Below, piece by piece: positions 58,801 through 64,000 of a stretch of 64,000 nucleotides of DNA. Every line of letters starts with the position of its first letter. Position 1 is the stretch's first letter. Below the pieces are notes generated by a model that made no database searches, was not told where the DNA came from, and saw only the letters and a list, made by a program, of their open reading frames with translations. A program made the position numbers and the translations under genes. Source of the stretch: Steinernema hermaphroditum (taxonomy: Eukaryota; Nematoda; Chromadorea; Rhabditida; Steinernematidae); NCBI GenBank assembly GCA_030435675.1, contig CM059625.1, positions 11,470,001 through 11,534,000 on the forward strand, read 5' to 3'.

Positions 58801-61769
58801 AACTCCTTCGGCGTCAATCGTTTCGTGTTTTTGTTCCTGAAATGGTCGAAGCAGTTACCAACGGAGCAGTTCCTCTATGCATCTAGCGATCAACTAATTA
58901 ATTCAATTGTGTGAAGTTCGCGCCAAAAGAAGTGCACTTTCTTTGATAAGTGCGACACCGTTTTGCAGTGACATAGAATGTCGTTTAAACATAGATATCC
59001 CTCACAGGTGAGGGTTAACGTACTCCAAAAGCATTTCATTTACCTTCCAGAACTGGCTTGGTTGGTGTACATCATCGTCACCCAGTGGCTAGCCTCTCGG
59101 ATGTACTTATCGAGTCGACGCACCTCGTTGTTAAAGGGGTACTTCTTCACCAATCCTTCGTCCATCACCTGATTAGCCTTCTCAAGCGCTAAAGTTCAGC
59201 TGTAGATCGCCCACAAAACCAAGCTTACTTGGCTTTTTGTTGTCGGCTATCTCCTTGTTGAGTTTTGCGACATCTTTTTGCCACTTCTTGCATGAATCAC
59301 ATATATTTTTCAATTTTGCGACTAATTCTTCCAACTGTGGCATCACGTAACGGTAGCTGAAGTACAACGTTCATGGTGATTTTTGACGTCAACCCTTACC
59401 ACAAGACAAATTCAGTCTTTTCACACTTGCCTCCGCAAAGATGTTCCACATGGTCGATGCAAACCTGTTGATTGTGGGAAGGGCACTTAACAGAGGAGTG
59501 GAAGAGCGTCGTGTTGCAGTGGTGGCAACACCTCTCATCGTCTTTCAGACTCTCGAATTGCACATTTTCCGACTTCGTCATCCCAAGCTTCTTCAAGCGT
59601 TCACGGCCTTCCGTTTCGCGTTCGCAGCACCGCAGAAGTTGGCGTATCACGTCGATGCAGTCGGTCACTTTGTGCTTCCTGTGCAAAATAAAAATGGCTA
59701 TCCTCACAACGAGTTCGTCGAAGGAGAAGACGCAGTGACGAGAGACCTTCGAGTAATGCTCGACGCACTGGGCACCGTACTTCAGCTGAAAGAGGGAAAA
59801 GCTGTTTTTGATTGATCCAGTACTTGCCCAATCAGAAGGTGCAAAGTTGACGGCCTCGTTAATATTGAAGCCCGTATTGAATCCACTGTGATACGCCCTG
59901 GGCAACGTTATCACGTACTCTCTGGGATTCTGGTGCACCGTAAACACGGGTATCCCAGCGTCTTGCAGGATATTCGGGTCGATCATGGTGGTCATGTGGT
60001 GCAGCATGTCCGGATACCTCTTTGCAATCTCTGGACACTGACTCCTTGCAACTTCATCGAACTTATCGGCGTATTCCTCCGGTATACCGTACCACACCTT
60101 CGTAGCCCCTCTGAACAGTGCGTGCTGAACACAATCTCTGATATAGAAAGCATACATATGTTGATAGTTGACACTATATGTCCAGTGGTCTTCCACATGC
60201 CAGCAAAACGTGCTGAAGCACATACCTACGTAGATCCAAGGAACAGTCATGCCTGAAATTGGGAGGACTTTACTTCGTTGGCCTCAGTTCATGGGTTACC
60301 AGATATCCTGTGTCCCACTAATCTCAACACAGAGTCTTCGTGTGTAGGAAAGTTGTTCACGTTCCAAGGGTGTTTCGCATAACACTCCTTGAGCTCGCCC
60401 TCCGATCCTGTCAGGTCATCGGTTTGTCGAACAAAACCACTTCCTGTAATGTCCGTCCTGATGTCGGCCCCATAGTAGACCATGCGCTCCACTGGGAAAT
60501 TATGGACAGTCTTCCAGTATTTTTGCTCGATTTCATCAACAGAGACATTCTGAATGTTTGCGTTAAAGCATGGATGACGTTACTCATGCAAACCGTTCTC
60601 TTTTTGAACTTTTGCTTCATGAAACGTTCGTTGTAAGCACCAAATTCAGTAAGCGTAAACTCTTGCGATGAATCCTCAAACCCGTACTTCCCATCGAGAT
60701 CAAGGACAGCGCTTAATGTACACTTTTTGCAAAATTGTGGCTGCTTTTTTCTTTTCTTCACAAAGCGAACGAAGGAATCCCGGCATTTCAAGCATCTTCC
60801 CTCCTTCTTCGCTTTAGTTTTCTTCACCGGGGTCTTGCTCTTCGCAGCACCTTCTGAATGTGATCAATGTGAATACAATAGGATTACAGTCCCTCTACCT
60901 TTTTTCGACACCTTCGCGCGTACAACCGCTGGGTGACGCTTAGTACGTTTAACACCCCTCGCAGGCCGTCTCTGCCTATCCCAAAATCGTTGTATGGGAG
61001 TTTTAAATGCAGGTACTGGGACGGTAGCGCGTGTTCTCTTAGGTCTTCGAGCAGAAAGTAGTTCAGGTAGTCGCACAACAGATCTCCTCAACTGTTCTTT
61101 TTGATTCTTAAACGTGGCTATGTTTGGATTCAGCACAGATTTGCTGTGATTACCTCATCGAGAAAATCAGCAAACGGAACGATGTAGTTAAAGTAGACCG
61201 ACTGCACTTGAGCTTTAAGCTCTGATGGGCATTCGATTTTCTCCAAAACTTGCGCCCAAAATGCTGACTCACTTTCCACTTGAGTTCCTTCAGCTACACG
61301 TTCGACGGCCTGGAAATTATCTGCGAATATCTAGCGTATTAACCATTAAATACATCGTAGAGGTTGTAGAAATCAATACGGTAGTGGCGAATTGGTTTGA
61401 CCTTAAGACGTACTCCTTGACAGCGCCAGAAAGCGTGAAGTTGTTCGATGAAAACGAGTCTAAAACGGTGCGCCGCACTGATCTCGTTGATGTGCTGCTC
61501 CCGAGGAACGAAGGACGTCTCGAAGCTTAGATTGAACATCGGTTTAAAGCACTGTAAAGATGTCATTTGGCAATATTCAGATATCTATGGGTTGACGGTT
61601 TTGAAAGGAGAAAAGAACTAACCGGTGGAGCTTTGATTTTGCATATTCCGTATTTCTTTATTTTCGGAAGAATGGAGCGTATGTACTCTATAGGATTGTT
61701 GAACTCCTTTAAAGTCGGAGAGAAAACCAGTGCTTCTGGCGGCCTGAGGAAGTCTCCTGTGGTTTGCAT
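55882..61769 (-). CDS. rbr-2: KDM5/JARID1 histone H3K4 demethylase (RBR-2 type)
   Basis: Nuclear Fe(II)/2-oxoglutarate enzyme that removes H3K4 tri- and dimethylation. From the ATG at 61769: JmjN (PPEALVFSPTLKEFNNPIEY); ARID (FVPREQHINEISAAHRFRL to FWAQVLEKIE); a basic linker with PKRTRATVPV; a residual CxxC...CxxC segment where PHD1 should be (about 60.75-60.83 kb); JmjC with CWHVEDHWTYSVNYQH and AYHSGFNTGFN, which supply the iron-binding His, Glu and His; the C5HC2 finger (CCHHCNTTLFHSSVKC); the PLU-1 helical region (57.25-59.36 kb); PHD2 (CHCGEFKLMNSMITCYLC, then IYLCHRCIRG); and a C-terminal PHD3 (WVQCDRCQKWHHYVCAGA). Catalytic residues are intact, so it should be active. Introns are 40-100 bases except one of ~530 near 58 kb. 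A TTTTTTAG acceptor sits about 30 bases before the ATG. LC3 lies just upstream on the same strand. Confidence 0.95.
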
Positions 61770-62097
61770 GACTCAAGGAGACCGAATGTCGTCTAAAAAA
61801 TAGCGCTTCTAAGGACACAACACGGCTGATTGCAGGACGCGAGTGATCAGAACCCGGCAAAATCGCGTCTATGCGATGCGAATATGAGGACGACTGCGCG
61901 CGTTTCCCACTACGGCACTCGCGCGAGACAATTCACCACTAAAATCTGCCGTGGCAGGAGGCAACAAATGTGTCGGAACTCAACCTTTCATTGATACCGA
62001 TCCCGTTTGTCACCAAGAAGCTATTGGCTGATCGATTTTACGATTTACAAATTATTGTAGTACCAACACCTACAACAATGAATTGACAAGTAACGCT

Positions 62098-62103
62098 TTA
62101 TTC
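62098..62103 (-). terminator. Poly(A) signal of the LC3-type gene
   Basis: aataaa on the minus strand about 65 bases past the LC3 stop, ahead of the KDM5 start at 61769. Confidence 0.45.
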
Positions 62104-62165
62104 TGTACAAATGAGTATTTACAAACAAAAATCAGGCATTAATTGAGGTTACAATTAGTCGATGC

Positions 62166-62593
62166 TTACATGTTGCTACCACCAAAGGCCGGCTGACTGG
62201 TGTATACTATGTACAAGAATCCGTCTTCGTCCTGGTCGCGCGCGTACAGTTGCGACATCGTAGTGCTGTTAGAGACGATCGCTTTCTCCTGCACGAGGAG
62301 GAAGAAGGCCTGATCGGGATGGAGCTGCAGACGAAGACGGACGATTTTGATGAGTTCGGCGACGGTGATGTGACCAGGGACGAGGAATTTGCATCGTTCA
62401 AGAAGGGGCAAGTACTTCTCTCCGTCGAAACGTTCGATGATCACGGGAATCTTGTCGGGTTGTTTCAGACGGATTTCGGCGACATCGCGTTTACGAGCGG
62501 CTGAAACTTCCAGGAATTCTGAGATATTTAAGTGTGGCTTTTACCTAAAGGACGACGCTGTTTAAAGGAGGGAACAAATCCAGAAAGCGACAT
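62166..62593 (-). CDS. lgg-2: LC3-type Atg8 autophagy protein (LGG-2 class)
   Basis: Ubiquitin-like protein conjugated to phosphatidylethanolamine on autophagosomes. Two exons (62545-62593 and 62166-62500) give 127 residues. The N-terminus MSLSGFVPSFKQRRPL and the core KIPVIIERFDGEKYLPLL, CKFLVPGHITVAELIKIVR, QAFFLLVQEKAIV and DEDGFLYIVYTSQ follow LC3 rather than GABARAP, where the core reads RVPVIVEKAPKAR. The C-terminus is AFGGSNM: Atg4 would trim the last residues to expose glycine, as in LC3 (FG then a short tail). A double Gly is slightly unusual. A CGACAG acceptor-like sequence lies five bases before the ATG. Length is normal for the family. Confidence 0.94.
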
Positions 62594-63848
62594 CGTTCCT
62601 GTCGATAGAGATCGGGTGGTTTTCAGTTTCTGAAGGATGGCAAAGAATAAACAACGACTATGCAGTCGGAGATAATATTCGCATTGGACGATGCGAGGAG
62701 ACGCGAACCGCCGACGCGGACAGAAGGTCTGAAAACGGTCCGTTGAGTACGCGGAAGAAGCACTGCTTGTGCGTGCGCCCCTCGGTTTCGAACAATGTTG
62801 CCGAACAAAAAGCAGCGACGAAACGTGTGCCTAGCATCTGCAATCGGTCTGGAGGAGAGCAAAACTCGTCGACGAATCGGTCGCGAACAGCTGAGCGCAG
62901 CGTCGACGCCGACGGCTCGACGGGTGTGCCAATAAGTAAAGGGAGGAGAACATGCGACGCGGCGAGACGACGTTTCCTCGCCGCGAGCGGGCGGCTGTAT
63001 GCTTTGTACGAGTGTCGACGCGCCGCTGAAATGACGACGGCTGTGAAATGGAAGCGGCGAACGAGCGGGAGACTGGGCCGACCGGCCAGCGACGAACAAG
63101 CGGCGCAAGCGACTCGCGGCGAGAGACCTGCTCGTCGAGCGGCCGCCGCGCGACGAAACCGACGACGACGACGGAGGGAGCTGCCGGCCGACCAGAGAGC
63201 ATCGCCGTCGCCGCGCAACGCACATCTCATTCACGTGACCACTACCGTACGCAGTCAGCTGATCGGAACGCGCTAAGAGCTCCTCGTGCCATGACAAAAA
63301 AAGGCACCGTTTTATTCACATTTCCGTGCCTATCGCGGAATAGCCAATCGTAATCGTCAAGCCAGTCTCACTCTACTCACTTGAATAACCCTCGCACGAC
63401 CTAAGCCCAACAGGAAAGCACCTGTGCAATTAACTCGTCGCCCATGACACACCCAGGGATGAGCTCTAAAGTGCAAATTGGGGGTGTACGAACGATGAAT
63501 TCGAGCGTCGCTTTTCTATTTGATTGAAGCGCGTGATCACATGTGAGGTAAAAGAAAAGATCTCGTCGACTTGCATCAGAAAACAGTCAGTTCAAGAAAG
63601 ATTAACGTAAACAATGCAAGTCGCTGAAAAGAGACAGCACCCCACAGCAAGCAGGCCCCATGCAAGAAGTGAATTCGAACGACTGCTCAGACTGGCTCTG
63701 ACAACAAAACGCATCAACAGTACGCGTGACGTGGACGCGAGGTCGATAAGCGCGCTCCGGCTTGTGGTGATGAATTTGTAATCTGGCCTGCCATACCCGC
63801 TCTTCAGAGTTATTCTCCTACTGACTCTAAAACATCTGCGATGATAAC
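62594..63848. promoter_or_regulatory. CpG-rich region upstream of LC3
   Basis: From about 62.7 to 63.3 kb the base composition turns strongly G+C- and CpG-rich and gives long open frames on both strands at once, typical of biased composition rather than of genes. The Ser/Arg/Ala-rich translations resemble no family. It sits where the LC3 promoter is expected, and also upstream of the plus-strand gene at 63849, so it may serve both. Confidence 0.4.
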
Positions 63849-63990
63849 ATGACGGCGATGAACGAGTCTGCTGGTCATCCGATCTCATTTGGGAATCACT
63901 GGCTCAAAACCGTCCTGGTCAGCGCACTCGTTTCCCTTTCTATCCACTTGGTATGCATCAACGTTCCGCGCAATCCGTCCGAAGTCATCT
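63849..63990 (+). CDS. First exon of a membrane or secreted protein, cut by the window end
   Basis: ATG at 63849 encodes MTAMNESAGHPISFGNHW followed by a hydrophobic stretch (TVLVSALVSLSIHLVCI) and NVPRNPSEVI, then a GTACGT donor at 63991. The hydrophobic segment about 20 residues in, with a short polar N-terminus, suggests a signal anchor or late signal peptide. Only this exon is visible, so the product cannot be named. Confidence 0.4.
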
Positions 63991-64000
63991 GTACGTACCA

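Noticed and set aside
62623..63297. Long open frames on both strands, up to 224 codons
   Set aside because: They overlap one another in several frames, are Arg/Ser/Ala-rich, resemble nothing, and coincide with a CpG-rich island upstream of LC3. Biased composition explains them.
1..64000. CRISPR arrays, bacterial operons, phage or integrated viral genes
   Set aside because: No regularly spaced repeats, no intron-free operons with ribosome binding sites, and no viral proteins recognised. The window is plainly metazoan.

Overview
The window is eukaryotic and almost certainly from a nematode. Its genes are split by many very short introns (about 39-62 bases). Several start codons sit directly behind a splice-acceptor consensus, as expected for spliced-leader trans-splicing. 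The gene content is animal: two secreted astacins with C-terminal ShKT modules, an OSM-9-like TRPV channel, a neurexin IV/Caspr-type protein, Bicaudal-C, a KDM5/RBR-2 demethylase, a 4F2hc-type transporter subunit and an LC3-type Atg8. I joined exons by hand from frame, splice consensus and remembered family structure. Internal boundaries are inferences without transcript support, and coordinates may be off by a base or two.

Layout. 1-8.9 kb is AT-rich and has no gene I recognise; it holds one diverged repeat and one weak set of exons near 8 kb. 8.9-16.6 kb (-) is a 16-exon gene for a ~2,257-residue acidic, AT-hook nuclear-type protein of unknown family. 17.2-19.0 kb (-) is an astacin with three ShKT domains. 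19.9-21.3 kb (-) is an AASDHPPT-like phosphopantetheinyl transferase, with unassigned Cys-rich exons upstream. 22.7-25.7 kb (+) is Bicaudal-C. 26.1-27.4 kb (-) is an unknown protein. 28.1-31.3 kb (+) holds a TspanC8-like tetraspanin and PIG-S, about 145 bases apart and possibly an operon. 31.6-33.5 kb is bounded by a ~130-base inverted repeat. 33.7-37.5 kb (+) is the TRPV channel. 37.7-43.5 kb (-) is the neurexin IV-like gene.

43.5-50.5 kb is mostly non-coding. It contains a stand-alone 79-residue 'mini' version of the 4F2hc N-terminus (46.1 kb) and a dead mariner-type element with 32-base perfect inverted repeats and a TA duplication (47.6-48.9 kb). 50.5-52.3 kb (+) is the full-length 4F2hc-like gene. 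52.6-53.1 kb (-) is a small spliced gene of unknown family. 53.1-55.4 kb (+) is a second astacin with two ShKT domains. 55.9-61.8 kb (-) is KDM5/RBR-2, and 62.2-62.6 kb (-) is LC3/LGG-2, upstream of KDM5 on the same strand. At 63.85 kb a new plus-strand gene begins and runs off the window.

The genes do not form one pathway. They are ordinary metazoan housekeeping, neuronal and secreted-protease genes in a compact genome. The most unusual items are the mini-4F2hc gene, the eroded first PHD finger of KDM5, the tetraspanin that lost two TspanC8 cysteines, the orphan acidic AT-hook gene, and the frequent splice donors with T at +3.
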